64,000 nt of DNA from Streptomyces alboflavus (GTDB lineage: Bacteria > Actinomycetota > Actinomycetes > Streptomycetales > Streptomycetaceae): assembly GCF_000716675.1 (NCBI RefSeq), contig NZ_JNXT01000025.1, positions 1 through 64,000 of the forward strand. Reading direction: 5' to 3'. This document shows positions 1 through 8,096 of this stretch, piece after piece (the stretch's first letter is position 1; each line of letters starts with the position of its first letter). A program made the position numbers and the translations under genes. The notes beneath the pieces were generated by a model. That model was not told the origin of the DNA. It searched no databases and was given only the letters and a program-made list of their open reading frames with translations.

Positions 1-88
1 GGTGCGGCCGGTCCGGGGGCGCGGGTGTGCCGGGACGCGGGGGCGGTGCGACTGGTCCGAGAGAAGTGGGCGGGTGGGTGGGAGAGAT

Positions 89-105
89 CCGCCGCGGAGC
101 GGCGG
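89..105 (-). terminator. possible hairpin downstream of the DNA ligase gene
   Basis: A 7-bp perfect stem (89-95 with 99-105) and a 3-nt loop lie 26 bp past the stop of the minus-strand ligase gene. There is no clear T-run, so terminator function is an inference from position. The remainder of bases 1-130 shows no coding I can support. Confidence 0.3.
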
Positions 106-130
106 GGAAGGGCTGCAGCCCGGCGGCACC

Positions 131-1204
131 CTACGCCGGGGGCGACCCGAGGACCTCGGTCAGGTCGTACCCGGCGGGCTCCTCCAGCTGGGCGTACGTA
201 CAGGAGCCGGGATCCCGGTCAAGGCGCCACGCCCGAAACTGCGCGGTGTGCCGGAACCGCGCCCCGTTCTCCATGTGGTCGTAGGCCACCTCACACACCC
301 GCTCCGGCCGCAACGGCACCCACGACAGATCCTTCTTGCCGGTCCACCGGCTCACCGCCCCCGGCAGCCGCGCCCCCTCGTGGGCGGCCTCCTCGGTCCA
401 CGCCGCCCACGGATGCCCCGCCACGGACTCCATCCGCAGCGGTTCGAGCTCGGCCATCAGCTCGGCCCGCCGCTTCATGGCGAAGGCCGCGCACACCCCG
501 ACGTGCTGCAACGTCCCCCCGTCGTCGTACAGACCGAGCAGCAGCGACCCCACCACGGGCCCGCTCTTGTGGAAGCGGAAGCCCGCGACGACGCAGTCCG
601 CGGTCCGCTCGTGCTTGATCTTGTACATGAGGCGCTCGTTCTGCCGGTACCGCAGGTCCAGCGGCTTGGCGATCACCCCGTCGAGCCCGGCGCCCTCGAA
701 CTCCTCGAACCACCGCTCGGCCACCTCCCGGTCGAGGGTGGCGGGAGCCAGGTGCACGGGCGCGCTCACACCCTCAAGTGCCCTGGTCAGAAGCGCGCGC
801 CGGTCGCTGAGGGAGACGTCGAGCAGGGACTCGTCGAAGAGGGCGAGCAGATCGAAGGCGACGAACGACGCCGGTGTGCGCTCGGCGAGCAGCCGTACCC
901 GGGACTCCGCCGGATGGATGCGTTCGCTGAGGGCGTCGAATTCGAGCCGCCCCCCGCGCGCGATGACGATCTCCCCGTCGACCACGCACCGCTCCGGAAG
1001 GCGTTCCCGCAGCGCCTCGACCAGCTCGGGAAAGTACCGGGTCAGGGACTTCGTGCCCCGACTGCCGATCTCGACCTCCGGGCCGTCCCGGAAGACGACG
1101 GCCCGGAACCCGTCCCACTTCGCCTCGTACTGCATCCCGGGCGGAATCCGCGCCACGGACTTGGCGAGCATGGGCTTCACGGGCGGCATCACCGGGAGAT
1201 CCAT
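131..1204 (-). CDS. ligC: ATP-dependent DNA ligase, LigC/LigD-ligase type
   Basis: A 357-residue ATP-dependent DNA ligase that seals nicks and double-strand breaks through a ligase-AMP intermediate. The adenylation motif EAKWDGFR is at residues 27-34, making K29 the nucleophile. Further nucleotidyltransferase motifs follow: VVDGEIV near residue 76, DGVIAKP near residue 175 and the KIKH motif near 193. The last third is the OB-fold region with the RPERVCEVAYD segment. There are no polymerase or nuclease domains, so this is a standalone ligase like LigC rather than a full LigD. A TAGATT hexamer lies exactly 6 nt upstream of the ATG, suggesting a leaderless transcript and supporting this start. 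Its likely partner, a LigD-type polymerase, is 3.6 kb away on the other strand. No Ku gene is in the window. Confidence 0.9.
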   Translation of the reverse strand: MDLPVMPPVKPMLAKSVARIPPGMQYEAKWDGFRAVVFRDGPEVEIGSRGTKSLTRYFPELVEALRERLPERCVVDGEIVIARGGRLEFDALSERIHPAESRVRLLAERTPASFVAFDLLALFDESLLDVSLSDRRALLTRALEGVSAPVHLAPATLDREVAERWFEEFEGAGLDGVIAKPLDLRYRQNERLMYKIKHERTADCVVAGFRFHKSGPVVGSLLLGLYDDGGTLQHVGVCAAFAMKRRAELMAELEPLRMESVAGHPWAAWTEEAAHEGARLPGAVSRWTGKKDLSWVPLRPERVCEVAYDHMENGARFRHTAQFRAWRLDRDPGSCTYAQLEEPAGYDLTEVLGSPPA

Positions 1205-1216
1205 GGTCCAAATCTA
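1205..1216 (-). promoter_or_regulatory. -10 element of a leaderless promoter for the ligase gene
   Basis: On the minus strand TAGATT (1211-1216) is followed by 6 nt and then the ATG at 1204, so initiation would fall on the A of the start codon. No convincing -35 is visible. The call rests on the exact spacing, which recurs at other genes in this window. Confidence 0.5.
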
Positions 1217-1448
1217 TGAGGCGTCCCCACAGTCCGCCTGTTCAGCCAGCGTCTGGTGAGCGGTTCTATGTGGCTGCTCCGAGGTGCAGTATTGGTGGGG
1301 GGCCTTGCCACGCTGCGCTACATGCGTCAGGTGGCGCGCAGCACCGGCCCTGCCGCCTTCGGCGCGGCGGGACCTTCACACGTTCCAGCCCGATCACGCC
1401 AGCCGCGCCGCTACGCTCCGGGGCCTCACACAGCCTCCGGGGGAAACC

Positions 1449-1814
1449 ATGCGCCGCACTACGATCACTGTGCTCACGCTCGCTGCCCTCACCTTGGCAG
1501 GCTGCTCCAGCTCTGACGACAGCTCCAACACCGAGCCTGAGAAGCAGAAGCCGTCCAAGACGCTGAACGTCGACGCGGCCGAGCAGCGAAGAGCGTGCAT
1601 CAAGGCATGGATGCACTCCATCGAAGCGCGCCCGGACGACTTCGACCCGGAAGTCGACGAGGACCCGGAGCCTGCCGAGTGCGCGGAGGTGCCGGACGCG
1701 AGCCGTGAGGACATGTACTTGGAAGCGCTGGAGCAGGTGAACGAGGCGGGCCAGGAAGAGTTCGCCGACTGCTTGGACGACCCGGACTGCACGAGCTTCC
1801 CCGTCGGGGGCTGA
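1449..1814 (+). CDS. small secreted lipoprotein, function unknown
   Basis: A 121-residue protein with a clear lipoprotein signal: positively charged start, hydrophobic stretch, and lipobox LAGC with the lipidated cysteine at residue 19. A Ser/Asp-rich linker follows. The mature part is acidic and contains four further cysteines, in the ACIKAW, ECAEV, DCLDD and DCTSF segments, which could form two disulfides. The ATG was chosen over earlier in-frame starts because it begins the signal peptide and follows a purine-rich GGGGGAAA. I do not recognise the family. The gene lies between the ligase and LigD-polymerase genes, in the block that appears inserted there. Confidence 0.75.
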   Translation: MRRTTITVLTLAALTLAGCSSSDDSSNTEPEKQKPSKTLNVDAAEQRRACIKAWMHSIEARPDDFDPEVDEDPEPAECAEVPDASREDMYLEALEQVNEAGQEEFADCLDDPDCTSFPVGG

Positions 1815-1830
1815 AACCTGAGTAGACCCC

Positions 1831-1845
1831 TGGGGCTTCGCCCCA
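1831..1845 (+). terminator. short hairpin after the lipoprotein gene
   Basis: TGGGGC (1831-1836) pairs with GCCCCA (1840-1845) across a 3-nt loop, 17 bp after the lipoprotein stop codon and just before the next gene. It is a plausible weak terminator or attenuator. There is no T-run. Confidence 0.35.
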
Positions 1846-1863
1846 CCGCACTACCCTGCTGGA

Positions 1864-2313
1864 ATGAGAGACATGCCAGCCAGGACGCTGTTCGTGACCG
1901 TTCAGGTGAAGCCTGAATACCGAGAGCAAGCACGCTTCGCGCTCGAAACTCACGGCATCGCCTCCGAGTTCAGCCACCGCCGGGACACCGAGGTCGAAGC
2001 CTGGTTTCAACCCCCCGACGGCGAATGGCCACCCGCCGCCGATTTCATATGGGACTGCTACAGCAAAGTCACCGATGCCCTCGGACCCACACCCTTCATT
2101 GCCATCGAGCCCGGGCTATTGGAAGGCAGTGACCTGACCACCTGGGCAGCTGTCGTCCGGCAGACGGGCCGAGCGCTCGGCTTCATCATCGACCCAGTGC
2201 ACGTCAGCGCCGTACAAATGCTCGATCTCACCGAGCTTCTGGAACGCCGGGGCCTGACCAGCGACGACATCACATGGCGTCCTGTGGGGGAACCGGAAAA
2301 ACTCCCTGAGTAA
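1864..2313 (+). CDS. conserved-looking hypothetical protein
   Basis: A 149-residue soluble protein starting MRDMPARTLFVTVQVKP. It has no signal peptide, membrane segment or motif I can assign. The composition is balanced and Trp-rich in the middle (EAWFQPPDGEWPP, FIWDCYSKV). Third codon positions are less G/C-biased than in the surrounding genes, which fits recent acquisition. A second in-frame ATG four codons downstream is an alternative start. Convergent with the CYTH gene; a hairpin at 2397-2412 separates them. No function is proposed. Confidence 0.65.
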   Translation: MRDMPARTLFVTVQVKPEYREQARFALETHGIASEFSHRRDTEVEAWFQPPDGEWPPAADFIWDCYSKVTDALGPTPFIAIEPGLLEGSDLTTWAAVVRQTGRALGFIIDPVHVSAVQMLDLTELLERRGLTSDDITWRPVGEPEKLPE

Positions 2314-2396
2314 CGGGAAACATACGCCTCGGCCTCGCCTCGCTCCCTGCCTGGCAAAGGCCTCACCTCGCACCTCGAAGGGGGCATTTCTGCGTT

Positions 2397-2412
2397 GCGG
2401 GGTCAGCCCCGC
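2397..2412 (-). terminator. hairpin centred on the CYTH gene stop codon
   Basis: GCGGGG (2397-2402) pairs with CCCCGC (2407-2412). The loop contains the reverse complement of the TGA stop of the CYTH gene (2403-2405). It lies between convergent genes and may terminate from either side. Confidence 0.35.
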
Positions 2413-2960
2413 TGTGCCGCCACGGCGCCCGTGTACGTCTCCCGCGTCAGGTCCTCCGCACCGACCCCGAGGTCGGCGAGCACCTCACGGATGTCGCCCA
2501 GGGCCGCGGTCACGTCGTCCTCGTCGACGAGGGTCTCGACCTCCAGGAACGTCCCGTCCAGCTCGGGGACCCGTACGAGGGTGGCGAGCATCTGGCGGCC
2601 GCGCGCCTCGAAGTCGTAGTTGCGGCACTGCTTTTCGAAGGCGATGACCTCGACGTGGCCGAGCCCGCGGAGGATCGCGTGTGCCTGGTCGGCGTCCTCG
2701 ACACGAGTCTCGTGCTCGGGCTTCGACCCGGACTGCTCGTCGACGGCCGCGCCCTTGTAGGTGAGCACCGTGCGGGTCTCGTCCGCTCCGTGCACGGTAC
2801 GCACCCGAAGCTCCTGGCCCGCCTTCTCCAGCGACCCGTCAGGGCGGTCGTAGTACGTATCCCGGTACACCTCGACACGGGCCGTCGCCCTCTCGTCGAG
2901 CAGCCGCATCACAGCTTCCCGAGCATGAATCCGGGCCTTCAACTCGGCCTCGATCACCAC
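2403..2960 (-). CDS. CYTH-domain protein, class IV adenylate cyclase-like
   Basis: A 185-residue protein of the CYTH superfamily (class IV adenylate cyclases, thiamine-triphosphatases, inorganic polyphosphatases), which bind a triphosphate and divalent metals in a beta-tunnel. The diagnostic ExExK motif is present at the N-terminus (EAELK), followed by basic residues lining the tunnel (LRVRT, RTVLTYKG), an acidic turn (KPEHETRVED) and the C-terminal metal site (GTFLEVETLV). Substrate cannot be told from sequence; CyaB-like enzymes show this arrangement. Two adjacent GTG codons (2960 and 2957) are possible starts behind a GAGAGGGGAA ribosome site. The upstream XRE gene ends 14 bp before it, so the two are probably co-transcribed. 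The pairing of a ligand-sensing regulator with a possible nucleotide-acting enzyme is notable. Confidence 0.8.
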   Translation of the reverse strand: MVIEAELKARIHAREAVMRLLDERATARVEVYRDTYYDRPDGSLEKAGQELRVRTVHGADETRTVLTYKGAAVDEQSGSKPEHETRVEDADQAHAILRGLGHVEVIAFEKQCRNYDFEARGRQMLATLVRVPELDGTFLEVETLVDEDDVTAALGDIREVLADLGVGAEDLTRETYTGAVAAQRG

Positions 2961-2974
2961 CGTTTCCCCTCTCT

Positions 2975-3826
2975 TCAGACAGTGCGCTGTGCCCCGTTGA
3001 CGACTGCCTCGAACATTCGCCGGAAGCCCCGGAAGAGCGGGCCGTGCGGCGTTGCCATGACCTTGTACATCGCCGACTCGTGACCCTCCCAGCCGGCGTC
3101 GAAGGCCCCGACGAACATGGTGGAGTCCGTGCGGATGACCCGCCAAGTGGGCAGCATCCGGTACCGCCACACACCGATGTCCCCTGCATCGGCCAACTCC
3201 CGCAGCCGCGCCTCCGTCAGTCGCACCCCACCGGCGAGAGACTCCGCGGACTCGCCGATCTCGGCCGCGCGGCGGGCCAGGGCATCGCTGCCGGGGTCGA
3301 GAAGCGCCACCCGGATCCGGAGTCCCCGGCCGCCCTGTTCGCGGGGCAGGCAGGCGCGCAGCAGGCTGTCGTTAAGGCCGATCAGCCCGAGCCCGCGCAC
3401 CGCGAGAACGTCCAACTCCGCGGCCTCGCGGGCTTGCTGCTGGATCTCCTCGGCCGCCGAGTGCTGTGCCCCGTAGACCCGCACCACCTCCGGAAACGCC
3501 GCAAGGTCGAATGCGGGGCCGCCCGCTCGACGTTCCCGGGCGGCGGCCAGACCGAGGAGGTGGCGGGCGTCGTCGGGCATGCGCAGCCCGCTCGCGATCC
3601 GCTCGTACACGTCGAGGCGGGACACTTCGCGGCGGCCGTTGATGATCTCGTTGACGCGGCCCTGCGTCATCCCGGCGGCCGTGGCGATGCGGGCCTGGCT
3701 CGCTCCCGCGTACTGCTGCACATGCCGGAACACGGCGCCCATGTCGCGCGCTCTCAGTGCCTTCCGGACCTCTGCGCGCTCCCATGCCCAGTCCGGCAGT
3801 TCGATCGGTTCCAGTGCGGTCCCCAT
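2975..3826 (-). CDS. XRE-family transcriptional regulator with a C-terminal DUF5919-like domain
   Basis: A 283-residue regulator. Residues roughly 40-95 form a Cro/C1-type helix-turn-helix (SQARIATAAGMTQGRVNEII), preceded by an acidic N-terminus (MGTALEPIELPDWAW). The C-terminal half (from about residue 140) begins ELDVLAVRGLGLIGLND and runs to the end. It resembles the phospholipase-D-like, catalytically empty domains (DUF5919-type, from memory) attached to some actinobacterial XRE proteins, so it probably senses a ligand. The start at 3826 keeps the HTH intact; an earlier in-frame ATG would add five residues. A perfect 16-bp palindrome lies 28 bp upstream in the divergent promoter region, a likely autoregulatory operator. 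The CYTH gene follows 14 bp after the stop. Confidence 0.8.
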   Translation of the reverse strand: MGTALEPIELPDWAWERAEVRKALRARDMGAVFRHVQQYAGASQARIATAAGMTQGRVNEIINGRREVSRLDVYERIASGLRMPDDARHLLGLAAARERRAGGPAFDLAAFPEVVRVYGAQHSAAEEIQQQAREAAELDVLAVRGLGLIGLNDSLLRACLPREQGGRGLRIRVALLDPGSDALARRAAEIGESAESLAGGVRLTEARLRELADAGDIGVWRYRMLPTWRVIRTDSTMFVGAFDAGWEGHESAMYKVMATPHGPLFRGFRRMFEAVVNGAQRTV

Positions 3827-3853
3827 GGCGCAGCCCCCGGCCATCCACGAACA

Positions 3854-3869
3854 GGATGGAATTCCATCC
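3854..3869. promoter_or_regulatory. perfect 16-bp palindrome, probable operator of the XRE regulator
   Basis: GGATGGAATTCCATCC is its own reverse complement. It sits between the divergent XRE gene (start 3826) and the plus-strand small-gene pair (start 3994). Position and symmetry suggest the XRE dimer binds here and controls both directions; this is inference. Confidence 0.6.
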
Positions 3870-3993
3870 CACGGTGAGATTACCGGTGGGGGATCGAGTC
3901 GACACCTACCGTCACAAGACACTGGCCAGAGCAGCAAGAGCCCAGGCGGCCGTGCACCGGCCCCGGGGCGTGGCCGACGATGAGGGAGTCGAC

Positions 3994-4509
3994 ATGGCCG
4001 AGAGCAAAGGCCCCCGGCCGAGCTCAGAAGGCAGCGCACGGGAGCACTCGCCGGACCGCGGTGCCATCGCCGACTGGCTCGCCCGGGTGCACCCCGCACC
4101 GCGTCAGGCCATGTCAGAGTGGGCCAACCACGGAATCGCGCTCCTGCCGCTCGGCGAGCGCTTCGACGCCATCCGCGTCCCGGGCCGCCTCCTCCACGCC
4201 GCAGTGGGCAGCGACCAGGCGGACGTGGTGCAGCAGGCGCTTGACGACTGTCTGCACGGCCCCGTCATCTGTGACACCCGCACGAACAGCGGCCGCTACT
4301 ACGCACTCGTAGCACCCGACGCCGTGTGGGAGGGACCCGGGGATCGGCTCAGGACCGGCACATACCTAGCCGTGCCGCGCATCGGCAAGCAGGCCTCGCC
4401 CGTCACCTACTGGGCAGTGGCACCATCACGCCGCGGGCACTTGTGCGACCCCGTGCGTCTCGCCGCGCTGCTGTCGACGGCCGACGTGTTGCAGGCGATC
4501 GAGTCGTGA
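3994..4509 (+). CDS. hypothetical protein, first gene of a two-gene unit
   Basis: A 171-residue cytoplasmic protein. The N-terminal 20 residues are polar and probably disordered. The rest has a globular look, with LPLGERFDAIRVPGRLLHAA near residue 55 and a central RYYALVAPDAVWEGPGD segment. LPLGxxFDAIRxP phrases recur in Streptomyces proteins of the bifunctional primase/polymerase N-terminal type, but the length is far too short for that enzyme and I see no catalytic signature. The ATG follows GAGGGAG (3982-3988) at good spacing. The stop overlaps the start of the next gene, so the two are translationally coupled. It is divergent from the XRE regulator across the palindrome. Confidence 0.7.
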   Translation: MAESKGPRPSSEGSAREHSPDRGAIADWLARVHPAPRQAMSEWANHGIALLPLGERFDAIRVPGRLLHAAVGSDQADVVQQALDDCLHGPVICDTRTNSGRYYALVAPDAVWEGPGDRLRTGTYLAVPRIGKQASPVTYWAVAPSRRGHLCDPVRLAALLSTADVLQAIES

Positions 4510-4721
4510 GCACCACCGACCAAACCTCATCGCGTGCGGACAAGCTGGCGGACGACCGGTACGCCGACTACATGGGGCACCTCTATGGCTGCCCTCCCTG
4601 TCAGGAAGAGAACTACTGCCGGGTGGGAACCCGGATGCGCGCTGCGTGGAAGGGCGCCCAAGCCGCCGCCGACCAGGCCTATCGGGCACGCAGGCAGCGA
4701 CGGCCAGCCGTGCCTTCCTAG
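4506..4721 (+). CDS. small cysteine-motif protein coupled to the preceding gene
   Basis: A 71-residue protein starting at a GTG that overlaps the previous stop (GTGA). It is rich in charged residues and carries a C-x2-C-x6-C arrangement (CPPCQEENYC) that may bind zinc, followed by a basic tail (RARRQRRP). Function unknown. The stop/start overlap implies expression with the 171-residue protein. The unit probably belongs with the divergent XRE regulator. Confidence 0.65.
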   Translation: MSTTDQTSSRADKLADDRYADYMGHLYGCPPCQEENYCRVGTRMRAAWKGAQAAADQAYRARRQRRPAVPS

Positions 4722-4825
4722 CCGTCATGAACAAGCGAAGCGGCGCCTGGTGGTCAGATTCTGCGACCGGCCGAGCCATACAACCCAATATGCGGCATTT
4801 GTCGGGCACGGCTACCGTGGCACGC

Positions 4826-5845
4826 ATGGGCGCCGGCGCGGCGGTGGAGCTGGCGGCTGGAGAGCGGCAGGTGCGGCTCTCCAGCCCCGACCGCGTGCTG
4901 TTCCCCGAGCGCGGCTTCACCAAGCGGGACCTGGCCGAGTACTTCATCGCCGTCGGCGACGGCATCCTGCGGGCGCTGCGCGACCGGCCGACCACCCTGG
5001 AGCGGTACCCGGAGGGCCTCGGCGGCGAGCACTTCTACCAGAAGCGCGCCCCGAAGAACCTGCCCGACTGGATCCCCACGGGCACCATCACCTTCCCCAG
5101 CGGCCGCACCGCCGACGAGATCTGCCCCACCGAGGTCGCCGCCGTCGTCTGGGCCGCCCAGTTCGGCACGTTCACCTTCCACCCCTGGCCGGTCCGCCGC
5201 GCGGAGCCCGACCACCCCGACGAGCTCCGCATCGATCTCGACCCCCAGCCCGGCACGGACTACGGTGACGCCGTCCGCGCCGCCCACGGGCTGAGGGAGG
5301 TCCTCGGTGACTTCGGGCTGCGCGGCTGGCCCAAGACCTCCGGCGGGCGCGGCATCCACGTCTTCGTGCCCATCGCGCCCCGCTGGACCTTCGTCGAGGT
5401 ACGCCGCGCCGCCATCGCCTGCGGCCGGGAGCTGGAGCGCCGCAATCCGGACGCGGTGACCACCGCCTGGTGGAAGGAGGAGCGCGGCGAGCGCATCTTC
5501 GTCGACTTCAACCAAACCGCACGCGACCGCACCATCGCCTCCGCCTACTCGGTGCGCGCCCGCCCGCACGCCCCCGTCTCCGCGCCGCTGCGCTGGGACG
5601 AGATCGACGACGCCGTGCCCACCGACTTCGACATCGGCACCATGCCCGCGCGCTTCGCCGAGGTCGGCGACGTCCACAAGGACATGGACGGGCACGCCTT
5701 CTCCCTTGAGGGGCTCCTCGAACAGGCCGACCGCGATGAGAGGGACCACGGGCTCGGCGACATGCCCTATCCGCCCGAGTACCCGAAGATGCCCGGCGAG
5801 CCGAAGCGGGTCCAGCCGAGCCGCGCGAAGCACGACGACGACTGA
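4826..5845 (+). CDS. LigD-type non-homologous end-joining polymerase/primase
   Basis: A 339-residue member of the archaeo-eukaryotic primase family found as the polymerase domain of LigD. It adds nucleotides, preferentially ribonucleotides, at DNA ends during NHEJ. Visible features are FPERGFTKRDLAEYF near the N-terminus, HFYQKRAPKNLPDWI, the metal-binding RIDLDPQPG (DxD), SGGRGIHVFVPI with the catalytic histidine, and VDFNQTARDRTIASAYSVR. There is no ligase or phosphoesterase domain, so it is a standalone polymerase. The start at 4826 removes a poorly conserved extension; ATG 4790 is an alternative and no strong ribosome site distinguishes them. The likely partner ligase is at 131-1204. Confidence 0.92.
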   Translation: MGAGAAVELAAGERQVRLSSPDRVLFPERGFTKRDLAEYFIAVGDGILRALRDRPTTLERYPEGLGGEHFYQKRAPKNLPDWIPTGTITFPSGRTADEICPTEVAAVVWAAQFGTFTFHPWPVRRAEPDHPDELRIDLDPQPGTDYGDAVRAAHGLREVLGDFGLRGWPKTSGGRGIHVFVPIAPRWTFVEVRRAAIACGRELERRNPDAVTTAWWKEERGERIFVDFNQTARDRTIASAYSVRARPHAPVSAPLRWDEIDDAVPTDFDIGTMPARFAEVGDVHKDMDGHAFSLEGLLEQADRDERDHGLGDMPYPPEYPKMPGEPKRVQPSRAKHDDD

Positions 5846-5870
5846 ACCCGCTTCGTTTCAGGGGGAGTTG

Positions 5871-8096
5871 CTACAGCTCCTTGATCCGGATGTCGCGGTA
5901 CGACACCACGTCCGTGACACCGTGGACCTGGAGCCCGATGTACCCGGACGCGAAGCGGCGGCCGTCCGTGCCCGGGTCGTCGCCGCGCGGCGGCTCGAAG
6001 AGCTGGCCGCCGGTGTTGTCGAACTCGTTGAGCAGGACGCCGTTGCGGTACACCGAGTACTTCTGGTCGACCACGCGGATCTCGTAGTCGTTCCAGGTGC
6101 CCTTGGGTGTCACGCCCGCGCCCGCGAGGCCGACGCGGTCGAAGCCGTACACCGAGCCGGTCTTGTACATGTCGCCGTCGGGACGGTCGAGCACCTGCAC
6201 CTCGTGGCCGTACTTGATGGCGACCCACTCCGGACGTGACTCCTCCGGGTGGTCGTGGACCTGCGGGAAGCGTACGAACACACCGGAGTTGGCGTTCCCG
6301 GCGGCCGGGGCGTCGTCGCGCCACTGGAGCTTCAGCGAGAAGTCGCCGTACTTGCGCTCGGGGAACCACAGCATGCCGAGGCCGTTCTTCGTGGTGCCCG
6401 AGGTCATCGACCCGTCGGCGTTGAGGCCGAACGAACCGCCGCCCACATGGCTCCACTTGGCGAAGGACTTCTGCGTGCCGTCGAAGAGCGAGCGGTAGCC
6501 CTCGGTCTGGCCCGGCTTGCCGATGCCCGACTGCTTCGCCGCCTTGTTGATCTTGTTGTACTCGCGCTGGTCGATCTCGGCGTTCTTCTTGAGGCGGTCC
6601 GTGACGGTCTTGACGTGCTTGAGGAACAGCGCGTGCGACGACCAGTCCTTCTCGTCCTCGATCAACTCGCCTATGCGGCAGCGGTTGTTGGTGACGCGGT
6701 TCGGGATCCCCGTGTCGACCGTGCCGACAAAGACCGTCAACCGCTCGTCGTACTCAGGGCAGTTGGGGCCTGGCACCCCGCCGCCCTCGTCGACCGTGAA
6801 CGCCACCGACTTCGCGGGCGCGGTGTTGCCCGCCTTGTCGCTCGCCCGGTACGCCACCGTGTGCCGCCCGACGCGGTCGACGACCACGGGCGCCGCGTAC
6901 GCCACGTACGGGCCACCGTCCAGGGAGTACTCGACCTTGTCCACACCCGACCCGGAGTCGGTCGCGGTGACCGTCACCTTGGCCTTCCCGATGTAGGCGC
7001 CGTCCGAGTTCTTGTCGCCCTCGACCTTCGCCGACGTCTCCGGCGGCGTCTTGTCCTCGGTCGGCGGCGCGACCACCGTGAACTCCACCGACTTCTCCGG
7101 CGCGACATTGCCCGCCTTGTCGGAGGCGCGGTAGCGGACCTTGTGGCTGCCCACCTCGTGGACCATCACCGGTGTCGTGTACGGCTGCCAGTCGCCGGCG
7201 CCGATCGCGTACTCGACCTTGTTGAGGCCCGAGCCCGCGTCGGACGCCGACACCGTCACCGTCGCCATGCCGAGGTACTGGCCCTGGCCGTTCTGCTCGC
7301 CGCTGACCGTCGCCGAGGTCTCCGGCGGTGTCTTGTCGTCGGTCGGCGGCGCGACGACCTTGAAGTCGACCGCCTTCTCCGCCGCCACGTTGCCCGCCTT
7401 GTCGGTCGCCCGATAGCGGATCTTGTGCGTGCCGACCGTGTTCACGACCACGGGCGCGGTGTACGGCTGCCAGGCGCCGTCGGCCCCGACCGCGTACTCG
7501 ACCTTCTCGACGCCCGAGCCGCCGCTCTCGTCGGTCGCCGTCACCGTGACCGTCGCCGAACCGACGTACGCGCCGTCGGAGTTGGTCGCCCCGTCCACCT
7601 TCGCCTTCGTCTCCGGGGCGGTGGTGTCCTCGCCGCCGCCCTCGGTCACGACCAGGATGCCCTGCATCGCGCCGTGGCCGGGGATGGTGCAGTAGTAGCG
7701 GTAGCGGCCCGGCTTCAGGGTGACCTCGGCCGTGTGCTTGCCGCCCTTGTCGTCGCCCGGGTTGGCGAGGATGTTCAGCGGGACGTCGTTGTTGTACTCC
7801 GGGTCGGAGACGTCGAACGTCAGCGTGTGCGGCATGCCGGTGGTGTTGCCCGTCGCCACGCTGTTCTCGAAGACGATCGTCGTCTTGCCCGCGACCGCCG
7901 TCGCGGGCGCCGACTTGTACTTGGAGATGTCGTTGTCGGCCGTCCAGGTCAGGGTCTGCTGCTGCGCGGAGAGCCCGGTGTTGTCGGGCCGCGCGCTCGC
8001 CGCCGACGTCAGGCCGACCGCCATCAGGAGCGCGGCGAGCAGCGCCGTCCAGAGCCTGCCGCGACGAGCGGATCTCAGGGAACTCACGGATCTCAT
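5871..8096 (-). CDS. secreted cupredoxin / OmpL47-repeat / DUF1080 multidomain protein
   Basis: A 741-residue secreted protein. After a signal peptide (about 1-35) comes a cupredoxin domain with all type-1 copper ligands: the His of MPHTL, then Cys, His and Met in YYCTIPGHGAMQG. Three OmpL47-type Ig-like repeats follow (about residues 158-430), each ending in YRA(S/T)DKAGN. A cysteine-containing helical linker leads to a C-terminal DUF1080 (3-keto-disaccharide hydrolase, concanavalin-like) domain with FRSLFDG-type and VFVRFPQ segments. The start overlaps the stop of the upstream ThuA-dehydrogenase gene (ATGA, 8093-8096), so the two are translationally coupled. Family knowledge links DUF1080 to hydrolysis of 3-keto-glycosides; the cupredoxin suggests electron transfer. 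The combined role is inferred. Confidence 0.88.
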   Translation of the reverse strand: MRSVSSLRSARRGRLWTALLAALLMAVGLTSAASARPDNTGLSAQQQTLTWTADNDISKYKSAPATAVAGKTTIVFENSVATGNTTGMPHTLTFDVSDPEYNNDVPLNILANPGDDKGGKHTAEVTLKPGRYRYYCTIPGHGAMQGILVVTEGGGEDTTAPETKAKVDGATNSDGAYVGSATVTVTATDESGGSGVEKVEYAVGADGAWQPYTAPVVVNTVGTHKIRYRATDKAGNVAAEKAVDFKVVAPPTDDKTPPETSATVSGEQNGQGQYLGMATVTVSASDAGSGLNKVEYAIGAGDWQPYTTPVMVHEVGSHKVRYRASDKAGNVAPEKSVEFTVVAPPTEDKTPPETSAKVEGDKNSDGAYIGKAKVTVTATDSGSGVDKVEYSLDGGPYVAYAAPVVVDRVGRHTVAYRASDKAGNTAPAKSVAFTVDEGGGVPGPNCPEYDERLTVFVGTVDTGIPNRVTNNRCRIGELIEDEKDWSSHALFLKHVKTVTDRLKKNAEIDQREYNKINKAAKQSGIGKPGQTEGYRSLFDGTQKSFAKWSHVGGGSFGLNADGSMTSGTTKNGLGMLWFPERKYGDFSLKLQWRDDAPAAGNANSGVFVRFPQVHDHPEESRPEWVAIKYGHEVQVLDRPDGDMYKTGSVYGFDRVGLAGAGVTPKGTWNDYEIRVVDQKYSVYRNGVLLNEFDNTGGQLFEPPRGDDPGTDGRRFASGYIGLQVHGVTDVVSYRDIRIKEL

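Noticed and set aside
1205..4825. Prophage or insertion sequence between the NHEJ genes
   Set aside because: No integrase, transposase, terminal inverted repeats or tRNA attachment site; only a gene block of unusual composition.
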